A DNA stretch of 64,000 nt from Staphylococcus sp. ACRSN. GTDB taxonomy: Bacteria > Bacillota > Bacilli > Staphylococcales > Staphylococcaceae. The translations under genes and the position numbers were made by a program. Numbering within the stretch: the stretch's first letter is position 1; every line of letters begins with the position of its first letter. The notes below the pieces were generated by a model. That model saw nothing but the letters and a program-made list of their open reading frames with translations, was not told the DNA's origin and ran no database searches. Of this stretch, positions 19,600 through 28,334 are shown in pieces. The stretch spans positions 124,001-188,000 of the forward strand of contig NZ_JAKRNS010000004.1 in NCBI RefSeq assembly GCF_022346615.1, given 5' to 3'.

Positions 19600-20541
19600 T
19601 TAACCTTTGAAAAGCTGTAAGATATTTGTACGAATATTTTTCATAAAAGATAATATAAAATTTTCATTTTTAACCCAAATATTATCTCCAGTATAGTTTA
19701 CTATATCACCTTTTTCAGGAGAAATCGCTTGTTGTAATTTGATTTTTAAAGTTTGTGCTTTAGTGGTGTCAATTTGGTCCATTACTTGAAAATGTATATG
19801 TGGTTCCGTTGAATTACCTGAATTTCCCACTCTAGCAATACGTTGTCCCCGAAATACTTCGTCCCCAACTGTCACATTGAATGAATATGGTTTTAAGTGC
19901 GCTAACATACTATATTCATGCTTGGCATGTTTAATTACGATATAGTTGCCTTGTGGGTGTTTTACATTAAATTCACCTGGTACACTATCCGAAATACCAT
20001 CTATAACAGATACAACGACTCCATTGGCAGGTGCTACTACAGTTAAATTATAACCATAGTAATTTGTATACAACATCGGATCTCCTTGATAACTACATCT
20101 ATTTTTTATCTTCACAAGATCTATCGCATTTTTATAGTTTTTATAATGAAAATGATGATTCAATAATTCATTATTACCACCCGCCATTACAAACCATGAA
20201 TCCTCGATTGGCATCGTATATTGAAGTTTAGTATGTTTCATCGTATCTGAATGATGTAAAGGTAACAGTACAAAACCAATGATTTCGCTATATTTGTTCA
20301 ACGTCACACTTACACCTGTCGTCTGTTTATCATCAAACCAAATATATTCATCTTGTCTATTGATATGTATATGTTTATAAAATGAGTTCGAACTTCTTAA
20401 TTCATTATATTCTTTAAGTAACTTATCCAATTCTGTTATTGCTGAAACTTCTTGAAAGTCTTCACTAAAATGATTATAAATCCAGTTGACGTCACCATTC
20501 TCAATTTTTTCAATAATTTCTTGCGCATTCATTGCTTCCAT
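19600..20541 (-). CDS. M23-family peptidase-like protein without a signal peptide
   Basis: Protein of 313 aa. A helical N-terminal region (about 1-55, DUF3887-like in character) is followed by an M23 metallopeptidase fold. The putative zinc ligands are the second His of LNHHFHYK, the Asp of NAIDL eleven residues later, and the His pair in PHIHFQV; HAKHEYSMLAHL supplies the remaining active-site His. I see no signal peptide, transmembrane segment or wall-binding repeat, so export is unexplained. The start at 20541 is uncertain (a second ATG is at 20532). It lies between rpmF and the SpoU gene, where S. aureus carries the isd locus. Confidence 0.8.
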   Translation of the reverse strand: MEAMNAQEIIEKIENGDVNWIYNHFSEDFQEVSAITELDKLLKEYNELRSSNSFYKHIHINRQDEYIWFDDKQTTGVSVTLNKYSEIIGFVLLPLHHSDTMKHTKLQYTMPIEDSWFVMAGGNNELLNHHFHYKNYKNAIDLVKIKNRCSYQGDPMLYTNYYGYNLTVVAPANGVVVSVIDGISDSVPGEFNVKHPQGNYIVIKHAKHEYSMLAHLKPYSFNVTVGDEVFRGQRIARVGNSGNSTEPHIHFQVMDQIDTTKAQTLKIKLQQAISPEKGDIVNYTGDNIWVKNENFILSFMKNIRTNILQLFKG

Positions 20542-20593
20542 TGATTACACACAACCTATCGCTCGATATCAAATTACCATATATAAATAAAAA

Positions 20594-20632
20594 ATCGCTC
20601 AAAAATTATTAAATGAATAATTAATGAACGAT
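20594..20632 (-). terminator. Terminator of yceD-rpmF
   Basis: An AT-rich stem closed by ATCG/CGAT with an AATTATT-AATAATT inner stem, about 40 nt after the rpmF stop on the minus strand, followed by a T-rich tract. Confidence 0.65.
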
Positions 20633-20669
20633 ATTGAATGACTTAAATTAAGCCATTAAATTAATGAAA

Positions 20670-20843
20670 TTATTTTGATACAACTTCTTCACCATTGTAT
20701 GAACCACAGTTCTTACATACGCGGTGAGATAATTTGTATTCTCCACAATTTGGGCATTCTGTCATACCAGGTACTGAAATTTTGAAATGAGTACGACGTT
20801 TGTTTTTTCTTGTTTTAGACGTTCTTCTTTTTGGTACTGCCAT
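20670..20843 (-). CDS. rpmF: 50S ribosomal protein L32
   Basis: 57-residue protein read directly from the sequence, beginning [17 protein letters not shown] and ending NGEEVVSK. It is highly basic at the N-terminus. The zinc ribbon cysteines are in CPNCG and CKNCG. The ATG at 20843 has an AAGGAGG ribosome site a few bases upstream. It lies 82 nt after yceD, the usual pairing in firmicutes and proteobacteria. Confidence 0.97.
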   Translation of the reverse strand: MAVPKRRTSKTRKNKRRTHFKISVPGMTECPNCGEYKLSHRVCKNCGSYNGEEVVSK

Positions 20844-20925
20844 GATTAATCCTCCTTATATTCAAACACTAAAATAGTTATTTTCAGATTCAATAATCTA
20901 TTATACTATAGATTACAAAATTCTG

Positions 20926-21471
20926 CTATTGCTCTTCGTCATATAATTGTTGTAGTTTTTGAAGCCTTGGATCGATTTGCTTAGGTTCAGATTCTTCTTG
21001 TTCCTTTGCATTTTCAATCGCTTGCTCTTCGTCAATAACTTCCCAACCATTACCTTCACGTAACATCTGATCGCTATTATCTGCGAAAACGCGCATTGGC
21101 TTTTCTATAATAACTAATTCTTCAGTAATATCTTTAAGATTTATCATTCCATCTGTTGCATCATGATAATGCTCATCTTCTTCATCATCGCTATAGCGAT
21201 CAAATCCTTCTAAATCAAATACTTCTTGAGAGTTAATATCTAAAGGGACTTTAACTGGAACGAGCGTACGCGCACAAGCCATTGTATAGGTACCTGTAAC
21301 GTGTATATCTGCAATGACTTCATTTGATTTTACTGTCAATTCGCCATCGACATTTATATCAGATAAGTCTATCAAATCTAATGATTTTACTAAATGATCA
21401 AAATTAACCGTTTGACTAAATTCAAATGGTTTATCTTGGAATTTTCTTAATTGCGTTATTGACCATTTCAT
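20926..21471 (-). CDS. yceD: YceD family (DUF177) protein
   Basis: Acidic 181-aa protein of the DUF177/YceD family, found next to rpmF across bacteria. In plants and bacteria the family is implicated in 23S rRNA accumulation. The conserved core runs from FDHLVKSLDLIDLSDI to the ACARTLVPVKVPL segment, followed by an acidic middle (YSDDEEDEHYHD) and a charged C-terminal tail ending LQQLYDEEQ. Divergent from tmcAL. Confidence 0.9.
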   Translation of the reverse strand: MKWSITQLRKFQDKPFEFSQTVNFDHLVKSLDLIDLSDINVDGELTVKSNEVIADIHVTGTYTMACARTLVPVKVPLDINSQEVFDLEGFDRYSDDEEDEHYHDATDGMINLKDITEELVIIEKPMRVFADNSDQMLREGNGWEVIDEEQAIENAKEQEESEPKQIDPRLQKLQQLYDEEQ

Positions 21472-21597
21472 ATGGCTTCACCTCTAACAAGCACAAAATT
21501 TATTTTAACTTTATAGATATAAGTTGTCAAGATTTTTTCTTAACACAATTATATCTGTTACAATATCTATAATGAATTTTGAAAGGAAGAATTGCAA

Positions 21598-22734
21598 ATG
21601 AAAAGCGTTGCACTAGTCACTGAATATAATCCTTTCCACAATGGTCACTTATACCATGTACAGAAATCAAAGTCAATCACTGATTCTGATATTTCCATTG
21701 CAATTATGAGTGGAAACTTTGTAATGAGAGGCGAACCAGCAATTTATAATAAATTTATCAGAACCGAGATGGCTTTGCATGCCGTTGATCTAGTTGTTGA
21801 ATTACCTGCATATGCTTCATTATCAGCTGGACCTTATTTTGGTGATACTGCCGTGCAAATTGCCAATTATTTAGACGCTGATTACTTATCGTTTGGGAGC
21901 GAATCTGGTGATATAGATTCATTTTTAGAACTTTCATCTGAAATGTCTCGAATAGAGAAAACACCTGCATTTGCACAAAAAGTAAAAGAAGGGAAAAGTT
22001 ATCCGAGAATTATAAGTGAGCTATTAACAAATAATCTCTTGTTATCCTCACCAAATAATACACTGGGCATTTCATATATAAATGCCATTCGAAAACATGA
22101 CTTTACAATAAAACCTATTACAATACAACGTAATCAAGCAAATCACCATGATAATAGTATTCAAAACTTGCAATTTGCAAGTGGTACTTCAATACGTAAT
22201 GCTATATTACAAAAAAATAATCAATGGCACGATGTGGTTCCAAAATCAAACCATCCCCTATTCCATCCAAACATCACAACTACTGAGGATACATTTAACT
22301 ATATAAAATATGCTTTAACAACTAAAAATGTATCTGAATTAAAGCAGATTTACACAATGTCTGAAGGACTGGAATATCGTTTAAAGGACTATATCTCTCA
22401 AGCCACTTCTTTCGAAACATATATGCAATTGATTAAGACTAAACGATACACTTACACACATTTACAACGTGTCCTTATGAATATATTACTCAACTTCACC
22501 TATGAGAATCTTCCTACAAAAATAAATGCAGTACGCATTTTAGGTATGAATAAACAAGGTCAAAATTATTTAAAATATTTAAAACTGAAATATCCTGAAA
22601 GACATTTTGTCACACAAATTAATAAACGAAATGCATCAGATTTTAAAAATGAAATATTAAGCACCAATGTTTATAATTTACTTTCAAATGATGTAACAAC
22701 CGACTTCAACACTCATGTCATTCGAAAAAACTAG
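21598..22734 (+). CDS. tmcAL: tRNA(Met) cytidine acetate ligase
   Basis: TmcAL (YlbM family) makes N4-acetylcytidine at position 34 of elongator tRNA-Met using acetate and ATP. The nucleotidylyltransferase motif EYNPFHNGHLYHV (the HxGH signature) lies within the first 25 residues; SGNFVMRGEPAI and SPNNTLGISYINAI follow. I use the ATG at 21598, which has AGGAAG 8 nt upstream; an in-frame TTG at 21592 is not needed. Length is 378 aa, near the family size of about 380-400. Single gene, divergent from yceD and convergent with coaD. Confidence 0.94.
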   Translation: MKSVALVTEYNPFHNGHLYHVQKSKSITDSDISIAIMSGNFVMRGEPAIYNKFIRTEMALHAVDLVVELPAYASLSAGPYFGDTAVQIANYLDADYLSFGSESGDIDSFLELSSEMSRIEKTPAFAQKVKEGKSYPRIISELLTNNLLLSSPNNTLGISYINAIRKHDFTIKPITIQRNQANHHDNSIQNLQFASGTSIRNAILQKNNQWHDVVPKSNHPLFHPNITTTEDTFNYIKYALTTKNVSELKQIYTMSEGLEYRLKDYISQATSFETYMQLIKTKRYTYTHLQRVLMNILLNFTYENLPTKINAVRILGMNKQGQNYLKYLKLKYPERHFVTQINKRNASDFKNEILSTNVYNLLSNDVTTDFNTHVIRKN

Positions 22735-22790
22735 AGCACGGAGCTAAAATCTCCATTCTCAAAATAATGAGTCTGGACACGAATCCCTAA

Positions 22791-22950
22791 AAAGAAGCAC
22801 TCAGATGATTGAATTCAATTTTTCTGAGCGCTTCTTTTTTATTCAACACTTCGTATCGTTAGTTCGCTTTCTTAGGTGATAGCTTCAACCAGTAGTCTTC
22901 AGCTTGTCCTATTTCCTCAAGAGGATCGCTAAAATACGTCATATTCATTT
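22791..22950 (-). repeat. Convergent-junction repeat, copy D
   Basis: The element starts at the tmcAL terminator stem (22791-22804 with 22824-22837, one mismatch, then a T run). Read on the minus strand, it continues with blocks shared with the copies at 26.2, 46.7 and 62.9 kb: CTTGAGG, AGGACAAGC, GAAGAC, GAAAGCGAA and ATACGAAGTGTTG. The far boundary is approximate; the side away from tmcAL runs into an IS remnant rather than a second hairpin. Confidence 0.7.
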
Positions 22951-23032
22951 GTAACTTTTCAAGAAAATATTTTAAAAAGGCCCTTACCTATAATTTAATA
23001 AACACTACTAAACTAAATTAATGAGGTCCCAA

Positions 23033-23207
23033 ATGTATATCGTTTACAAACCCACTCAAACCTCACTACTTTATGGAAACTTCAGTTTTAATTGCTAATA
23101 ATGAGATAGTACAATTTGTAAATAAAATCATTGAAACAGTACTAGAGTATGTATTAGAAGAATTCACTAATCACCTTAGTACAACTTCACATCACCCTAA
23201 AATTTAA
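23033..23207 (+). pseudogene. Degenerate N-terminal remnant of an IS1182/IS1272-like transposase
   Basis: The ATG at 23033 opens MYIVYKPTQTSLLYGN and soon stops. A second frame from 23073 reads METSVLIANNEIVQFVNKI and continues to a stop at 23205-23207. Joined by a frameshift, the two halves resemble the start of IS1182-family transposases as I recall them (MY-x-Y-x-TQ-x-x-LPMET-VLI). Nothing of the catalytic DDE domain remains. A remnant of about 175 nt with no function expected. Confidence 0.65.
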
Positions 23208-23246
23208 ACGTTAATTTCTATCTAATATCAATAGAAATTAACGTTT
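23206..23246. terminator. Perfect 16-bp hairpin downstream of coaD
   Basis: Arms 23206-23221 and 23231-23246 are perfect inverted repeats with a 9-nt loop. It is about 100 nt beyond the coaD stop and overlaps the end of the transposase remnant. A weak T-rich stretch follows on the minus strand. Confidence 0.6.
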
Positions 23247-23343
23247 ATCCTTTAGTCTGCGACATTTATGCCCCGGACTCTTATTCATATCATAACCACA
23301 TATCCTTATTAATTGAATACTTTAACCTTAACGTAGCAGATTT

Positions 23344-24373
<1,030 letters not shown>

Positions 24374-24435
24374 TTTGACACTTCCATTCTCAAATTATAT
24401 TCTTTATAATTCATAAGCAAGGAGGAAAATAGCTT

Positions 24436-24825
24436 ATGAAACAATCTTTTATTAAATTAGGTGAAGGTTTAACTGATTTATTCGAATTTAATACACTTAT
24501 TGAGTATAATCATCAACGTATAGACCATATTGTCTATTTTCATACACCAAATTCAAAACAGCAATTTTCATCTGTTGCTATTATTATGGAACCAACGAGT
24601 GGTCAACATTTTCAAGCCATGTATATTATGCTTAATGCACTTAATTATCCTTACCCAAAATCAAATAAAAAATTTGAACTGATTAATCAACAAGCCGAAA
24701 AATTTGGCATTGGAATAAAAGGGGTAGATGTAAAACCACCTGAAACATTCCACGATATCGAACTATATTATAGTTATTTAATTAGTGTACTTAGATTACA
24801 ACGTTGGATACCGCCGTTGCAATAG
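24436..24825 (+). CDS. Conserved hypothetical protein (DUF7147-like)
   Basis: Small 129-aa soluble protein with no signal peptide or membrane segment. It is probably DUF7147-like, judged from its place between rsmD and ylbG in bacilli; the family assignment is from memory and unsure. Visible features are a basic N-terminus (MKQSFIKLGEGLTDLFEF), a central beta-rich part and a C-terminal aromatic LRLQRWIPPLQ. The ribosome site AGGAGG is 10 nt upstream of the ATG. Function unknown. Confidence 0.8.
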   Translation: MKQSFIKLGEGLTDLFEFNTLIEYNHQRIDHIVYFHTPNSKQQFSSVAIIMEPTSGQHFQAMYIMLNALNYPYPKSNKKFELINQQAEKFGIGIKGVDVKPPETFHDIELYYSYLISVLRLQRWIPPLQ

Positions 24826-24843
24826 AACTTCTAACAATTTGAT

Positions 24844-24874
24844 AAAGCTACGTTAAAATCAACGATGTGGCTTT
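24844..24874. terminator. Short bidirectional terminator
   Basis: AAAGC/GCTTT outer arms with an ACGTT/AACG inner pairing, in the 69-nt gap between convergent genes. The stem is imperfect. Confidence 0.6.
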
Positions 24875-24894
24875 GATGACATTACCATTACATA

Positions 24895-25146
24895 TTATGA
24901 AAATTCATGTTGTTCTTTTTCATAAACTTTTTTCAAATATTTATAAGGTGATCCTTCAATTTCTTTTACATATTTTAATTTCATTAGTTTACTCACAATT
25001 TGATCAGCTTCATTTTCATTAATATACATCACAACATAGCGTTGCTTTTTATTCGAACTAACAATATGACCAAATTTTCTAATTTGTCTTTCATGCTTCA
25101 TATGTTTTAAATATATAATTAAACTTGTTCTAGGCACTATATTCAT
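24895..25146 (-). CDS. ylbG: YlbG family protein (UPF0298)
   Basis: 83-residue basic cytosolic protein matching the UPF0298/YlbG family. It has a compact alpha/beta core ([38 protein letters not shown]) and the C-terminal [16 protein letters not shown]. Function unknown. It lies beside the rsmD/coaD unit in most bacilli, in the order ylbG-rsmD-coaD. Monocistronic here and divergent from the GDPD-like gene. Confidence 0.9.
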   Translation of the reverse strand: MNIVPRTSLIIYLKHMKHERQIRKFGHIVSSNKKQRYVVMYINENEADQIVSKLMKLKYVKEIEGSPYKYLKKVYEKEQHEFS

Positions 25147-25279
25147 TTTATTCTCACTCCAATTATTAGCCCTTTTATGATATCATTTCCTATTATTTTT
25201 ATAAATAACAATTATTTTGCATATGAGTAATCTTTTGCTATATTACTAAGTATCTTTATGTACTGAGGAGGATTTGTAC

Positions 25280-26197
25280 ATGTCAAAATTCAACAAACTT
25301 TTTAAACGTTCATTTTTAGGGTTAGTTGGCGTAATTGGTAGTATGTTTTTTATATTAAAATACAAAGCAAAACCTGAAAATCAATCAACACATGATTTCC
25401 ACGCACAAACATCACCATATATTTTTGCAAATCGTGGAGGTTCTGCTGTAAAACCAGAAAATACGAAACTTGCTTTTGACAATGCAGTAACACATAATAT
25501 TGACGGATTTGCAGTAGGTGTCAATTTAACAAAAGATAATGAAGTTATTATCTATAATAATTCAGATTTAGATGCAACTACGAATGGATCAGGTAAAGTT
25601 ATAGCGCACACTTTATCTGAAATAAAAAGACTAGATGCAGGCTATTATTTTGAAGATATAAATGGCCAAACACCATATCGTAAACATAAAGATGCTACGA
25701 TTTTAACACTAGATGAATTATTATCGTATTACCCTAATGTAAAATTGTGCATTAGTTTGATAAGCCAACAAACACAACAGCAAAACGAAATCCTATGCCA
25801 AAAAGTAAATGACTTAATAGAAAAACACCAATCTCATTTTCGTATATTAATTCAAAGCGAAAATGCTGATTTAGTACATTATATTAAAAAAATTAACGAA
25901 AAAAGTGCATATGCAGCAAGTACTAATGAAATGCTTAAAGGCTTTATCAATTATTACTTAGGTATTGGCGATTTATTCACTACCCAAGCCAACACATTTT
26001 TACTGCCTATTGAATATAAAGGAATTAAATTTACAGCACCACGCTTTATACACTGGCTTAACACAAGAAATATTGTACCAGGATATTATGGTGTGAATAA
26101 TTTAGATTTAATGAATGACCTAGTATATCATGGGGCACATACATTAATAACTGACCGTCCAGATCTTGCTGAGCGATTCAAACTCACTTATCATTAA
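25280..26197 (+). CDS. GDPD-family protein lacking catalytic residues
   Basis: Membrane-anchored protein of 305 aa with a glycerophosphodiester phosphodiesterase TIM-barrel. A single N-terminal hydrophobic segment (12-27) should hold it at the outer face of the membrane. The fold is recognisable from PENTKLAF (59-66), TKDNEV (84-89), TTNGSG and the terminal TLITDRPDLAERF. The catalytic set is changed: the HRG motif is N51-R-G, the E and D metal ligands align with A78 and G80, and the HD pair is N93-N94. I infer no phosphodiesterase activity. The ATG at 25280 has GAGGAGG 8 nt upstream; an earlier TTG at 25274 is not needed. Confidence 0.88.
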   Translation: MSKFNKLFKRSFLGLVGVIGSMFFILKYKAKPENQSTHDFHAQTSPYIFANRGGSAVKPENTKLAFDNAVTHNIDGFAVGVNLTKDNEVIIYNNSDLDATTNGSGKVIAHTLSEIKRLDAGYYFEDINGQTPYRKHKDATILTLDELLSYYPNVKLCISLISQQTQQQNEILCQKVNDLIEKHQSHFRILIQSENADLVHYIKKINEKSAYAASTNEMLKGFINYYLGIGDLFTTQANTFLLPIEYKGIKFTAPRFIHWLNTRNIVPGYYGVNNLDLMNDLVYHGAHTLITDRPDLAERFKLTYH

Positions 26198-26247
26198 AAC
26201 ATATTTATAAAATCCGAAACAAAAAAGGTTGAACACAAATTCAAAAA

Positions 26248-26607
26248 CAAGCCAGTAAATACGTTTTTATACGTATTTACTGGCTTGTTAATTAATACTT
26301 CTCCGTATTGTTAAATCGCTTTTCTACGATACTGTCTTAGCCTTAATTTCGACTCGCAATGCTATCTCAAGCGTATCTAAAATACTTTGTAATTCATTGT
26401 AATTTTATACTACAATAATATATTATGAATTCTTTTTATTTTTTCTATATTAATAAACATTTCGCCACGTTTGGCAACGATCTAAAACCCGAGAAAAGAG
26501 TATGATTGAGGGACTACAGGCTTAAACCTTACCCAGAAACATGCAACATTCAAAATCAAAATATTTAAATATAAAAGCGAGCTAATCTTTTACAGATTAG
26601 CTCGCTT
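26248..26607. repeat. Convergent-junction repeat, copy A
   Basis: Two hairpins flank a core. Left: 17-bp perfect arms 26248-26264 and 26271-26287 (CAAGCCAGTAAATACGT). Right: 14-bp perfect arms 26575-26588 and 26594-26607 (AAGCGAGCTAATCT). On the minus strand the core contains GCTTGAG, GAGTCGA, AGGCTAAGAC, AAAGCGA and AATACGGAGAAGTATT, matching copies at 22.8, 46.7 and 62.9 kb. The hairpins can terminate both neighbouring genes. No coding sequence is present in this 490-nt gap. Confidence 0.8.
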
Positions 26608-26687
26608 ATTTTAAAAATGAATATTTATGTCGTTGTCTCTTTATAACGATATTCTACATGTCTAGACGCCAAATAATTACTTATAAA

Positions 26688-27122
26688 TTATAATGAACAA
26701 TTACATGAACCACCTGTTGAACAGCCACCTGCATCTTTTTGGAAGAAAGGATTTCCTGTTTCTATTTTCACATTTTCAGATACTGCATAAGCGATTTTTA
26801 CAATCACTTCATCGATTAAATCTTGTAGTGCAACCTCTTTTTGTTTGTAATCCATAACAACTGGTAACATTTCGTATGCGCGCTTTCGTTTTCTAGTTTC
26901 TAACATTACTTTTTGATAATCCGGATGATATTTACCAAATCTCATTATTTCATCATAATTATCTTTAGATTTCAAGAAAGCCTGATATAACAAATGCGCT
27001 TCATCATTTTCTGCCAAAGCTTGTTGAGCCATTTCATATGCTTTATATATACGAGAAGTTACTATTTTATCCCCTAATGCTTCAACATCATCAAGTATAG
27101 TCAATGTTTCTTCTGTTATCAT
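26688..27122 (-). CDS. ricF: RicF/YlbF, RNase Y-associated regulator
   Basis: 144-aa helical protein of the YlbF/YmcA family. In Bacillus the RicA-RicF-RicT (Y-complex) binds [4Fe-4S] clusters and steers RNase Y cleavage of operon mRNAs. The family core (AYEMAQQALAEND, YHPDYQKVM, RKRKRAYEMLPVV) is clear. Cysteines C134, C140 and C142 in the C-terminal GGCSTGGSCNCSL are likely cluster ligands. Its start overlaps the upstream CAP gene stop by 4 nt (ATGA), so it is the second gene of a two-gene unit. Confidence 0.9.
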   Translation of the reverse strand: MITEETLTILDDVEALGDKIVTSRIYKAYEMAQQALAENDEAHLLYQAFLKSKDNYDEIMRFGKYHPDYQKVMLETRKRKRAYEMLPVVMDYKQKEVALQDLIDEVIVKIAYAVSENVKIETGNPFFQKDAGGCSTGGSCNCSL

Positions 27123-28189
27123 TCTTCAATATCCTCCTTCTTTTTCTCTCCAACAAAAATTAATGTGTAATATCCTTTCATGACTTCTCCACCCATTTGA
27201 TTGTATTTAGCATTTAACATTCTAGATCGATGCGTATCTGAGTTTAACCAACTATGAATGAGCGTCGGAACATCATTAAAATCATACCCAACATTTTGAC
27301 TACTATACGTAAATGGTATTTCTTGTGCATTAAGCTGATCCTTTAAGGCATCTTCAGTAAATTCGACACTATCTGTACCAGTGGCCTCATATAAGTTAAA
27401 TGAGGCAATATGCGCCAATTTATTATTGATTTTAAGTGGTTTTGTATCTTTTATTTTTCGCATTTCATTCGTAATTTCGTATAAAGTCATCAATTGATTG
27501 GAACTCTGTGCATAAGGTACATTACCATGTTTACTTTTAACTTCTTTCTCTTCTTTAGATGAAACCATTTGATATGGTTTAAATTCCGCCAACGCGTCAC
27601 TATCTAAAAATCGAACCGCTACAATATGATTTGATTGTTGATCTGTGTAAATTTGAGCATAGGTATTTTTAAATTTCACTAATGATTGTGTCTTCATATC
27701 TGTGTCAGATAATTCCAATTCATATTTCTTACCATTTGATGAAATCGTTGGTTCTGGATTCACACTAAATTTCTCAAATACATGTGCGGCGTTTTGAGTA
27801 ATATGTAATGGTTCCACCTTTGCTTTTTTACCAGTGGCATAAACAGATTTAATTATGCCATTTTTTGTAGTCACTAAATAATATGCTTCTTTCTCTTTAA
27901 ATACATAATTCTTAAAATTATCTTTATATGGATACACCCTATCAGCTTGTCCATACTTTTCGGTTAACTTACTTAATTTCTGTCCAACCCACGTCCCTAC
28001 ACCATCTTTGGGCATCGGATTTTCAGCAGTATTTTCACTTTTTTTAAAATCCTGAGTTTGTGTTGTTTTTGTTGTGTTTTTATTTGGATTCTCTAAAACA
28101 TCAAACTTTAAACGTGGTGAGTAAAATAGATAAATCAGAAAACAAATTAATACTAACACACCAATAACTTTAATTATCAGTTTCTTCAT
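27119..28189 (-). CDS. CAP-domain protein (YlbC-like)
   Basis: 356-aa protein with an N-terminal signal anchor (about 5-24, IIKVIGVLVLICFLIYLF) and an extracellular region. The first part (about 65-215, GTWVGQKLSKLTEKYGQ, DRVYPYKDN) is a CAP-associated N-terminal domain. The last 130 residues form a CAP/SCP domain (LYEITNEMRKIKDTKPLKINNKLAHIASFNLYE, GYDFNDVPTLIHSWLNSDTHRSRML). The conserved histidine and Ser-Asp-x-His-Arg residues are present. Bacillus YlbC is the nearest relative I know. Function unknown. First gene ahead of ricF. Confidence 0.88.
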   Translation of the reverse strand: MKKLIIKVIGVLVLICFLIYLFYSPRLKFDVLENPNKNTTKTTQTQDFKKSENTAENPMPKDGVGTWVGQKLSKLTEKYGQADRVYPYKDNFKNYVFKEKEAYYLVTTKNGIIKSVYATGKKAKVEPLHITQNAAHVFEKFSVNPEPTISSNGKKYELELSDTDMKTQSLVKFKNTYAQIYTDQQSNHIVAVRFLDSDALAEFKPYQMVSSKEEKEVKSKHGNVPYAQSSNQLMTLYEITNEMRKIKDTKPLKINNKLAHIASFNLYEATGTDSVEFTEDALKDQLNAQEIPFTYSSQNVGYDFNDVPTLIHSWLNSDTHRSRMLNAKYNQMGGEVMKGYYTLIFVGEKKKEDIEE

Positions 28190-28334
28190 CGCTCACCCAC
28201 CTATTAGCTTGTTACGTTTATTGTACATGTAATTTCACATAACAAGCAAGACATGACTCTGTATTTGCAAAATCTTCACATTTAGTTATACACGTTTTAA
28301 TTTCAGGGTATAAAATTCATAGAGGTGAAATAAA

